NCBI GenBank assembly: GCA_016841825.1
Contig: JAENYK010000012.1
Span: forward strand, 62,001 to 126,000
Direction: 5' to 3'
From: Halothermothrix sp.
GTDB taxonomy: Bacteria; Bacillota; Halanaerobiia; DY22613
DNA length: 64,000 nt
The notes beneath the pieces are model-generated. The model was not told where the DNA came from and did not search any database. It saw only the letters and a list, made by a program, of their open reading frames with translations. Below are positions 63,493 through 64,000 of this stretch, piece by piece (the stretch's first letter is position 1; each line of letters begins with the position of its first letter). Position numbers and translations under genes: made by a program.

Positions 63493-64000
63493 ACAAAAAA
63501 TTAACATAGTTGATACCACACTTCGAGATGGCAGTCATGCTGTTAGTCACTCATTTACCGTAGAACAAGTGGAAGCCATTGCTGGGGGCCTTGATAAGGT
63601 AGGTACAAGCATCATAGAAATAAGCCATGGCGATGGGATAGCAGGGGCATCTATCAACTATGGTTTTTGCCAGACCAATGAGATGGAGTTAATTAGAGCT
63701 GCCAGAAAAGTAATTAAAAATTCAAAGTTGGGTGTACTTCTTATCCCGGGAATTGGAACCATAGAAGATTTGAAGGAAGCAAGGGAAGATGGAGCAGAGG
63801 TAGTTAGAGTTGCAACCCATGTTACAGAAGCTGATACTGGTATTCAGCACATCCAGGCTGCTAAAGATATGGGGATGATGGCAGTTGGATTTTTAATGAT
63901 GTCTCATATGGCTTCTCCAGAAAAAATTTTAGAACAGGCGAAGATTTTTGTTGATGCTGGAGCTGATTATATAAATATTGCAGATTCAGCCGGGTATATG
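63485..64000 (+). CDS. 4-hydroxy-2-oxovalerate aldolase (DmpG/MhpE), N-terminal 172 residues
   Basis: Splits 4-hydroxy-2-oxovalerate into pyruvate and acetaldehyde. The start [20 protein letters not shown] has the TLRDG motif of the DRE-TIM family, followed by [29 protein letters not shown], and [17 protein letters not shown]. The gene continues past the window edge. Its start overlaps the dehydrogenase stop by 8 nt, fitting the two-protein channelling complex. Confidence 0.95.
   Translation, partial: MTKQKINIVDTTLRDGSHAVSHSFTVEQVEAIAGGLDKVGTSIIEISHGDGIAGASINYGFCQTNEMELIRAARKVIKNSKLGVLLIPGIGTIEDLKEAREDGAEVVRVATHVTEADTGIQHIQAAKDMGMMAVGFLMMSHMASPEKILEQAKIFVDAGADYINIADSAGYM

Noticed and set aside
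1-64000. CRISPR arrays, rRNA or tRNA genes
   Set aside because: No regularly spaced direct repeats and no tRNA cloverleaf or rRNA signature noticed by eye; dispersed repeats found are single copies far apart.

Overview
The window is 64 kb of AT-rich DNA from a low-GC Gram-positive anaerobe. A complete tricistronic gerA-type germinant receptor operon with a sigma-G-like promoter indicates an endospore former. Strong AAGGAGG ribosome sites, TTGACA-17/18-TATAAT promoters, three chemoreceptor genes, anaerobic carbon metabolism and TRAP-type tryptophan control all fit the Clostridia/Halanaerobiia side of the Firmicutes. That placement is an inference from gene content; no rRNA or tRNA gene was seen.

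Layout. 1-12.9 kb: end of a probable beta-carbonic anhydrase, a Fur-box-controlled 42-aa protein, three chemoreceptors (one broken by an in-frame TGA), rlmH, a self-regulating TetR with small membrane proteins, an ABC-2 exporter and an AraC/GyrI-like regulator. 13-20.1 kb: a Panacea-domain gene overlapping an unknown membrane protein (possible toxin-antitoxin pair), a WYL regulator beside a BtrH/C39-like protein, a His-rich unknown, and an OmpR-type two-component system. 20.1-25.6 kb: accessory DNA with decayed IS256- and IS3-family elements around a complete, very AT-rich ABC exporter, ending in a CD3324-family gene. 26-29.5 kb: gerA operon. 29.6-39.4 kb: an MMPL/RND exporter with its TetR, an ECF S component paired with a pyridoxamine:pyruvate aminotransferase-like enzyme (vitamin B6 salvage), helD, a candidate small RNA, a secreted FMN-binding-like protein and purA. 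39.5-46 kb: a LysR regulator, a second Fur-box small protein homologous to the first, an amidohydrolase, a VOC protein, trpP with an extended TRAP-binding leader, a DMT exporter and a methyltransferase. 46-58.6 kb: a candidate DUF1858 selenoprotein, an HD-GYP response regulator with a histidine kinase, a mini-rubredoxin-like protein, typA, a ZIP transporter, a fumarate reductase/aspartate oxidase-like flavoprotein, gltX and argS. 58.9-64 kb: an IclR regulator and its operon, with a NadC-like protein, a MoaB/CinA-like protein and three lower meta-cleavage enzymes (hydratase, acylating acetaldehyde dehydrogenase, 4-hydroxy-2-oxovalerate aldolase, the last cut by the window end).

Two dispersed repeat families run through the window, each with three copies and each predicted to form structured RNA. 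Family 1 resembles the right end or omegaRNA of IS200/IS605-type elements without tnpB. Family 2 carries two hairpins, and one copy forms most of the gltX leader. The observations most worth following are the DUF1858 gene with TGA at a conserved Cys and a SECIS-like hairpin, the doubled TRAP site on trpP, the twin Fur-regulated small proteins, the Panacea pair, and the NadC/MoaB/meta-cleavage operon.
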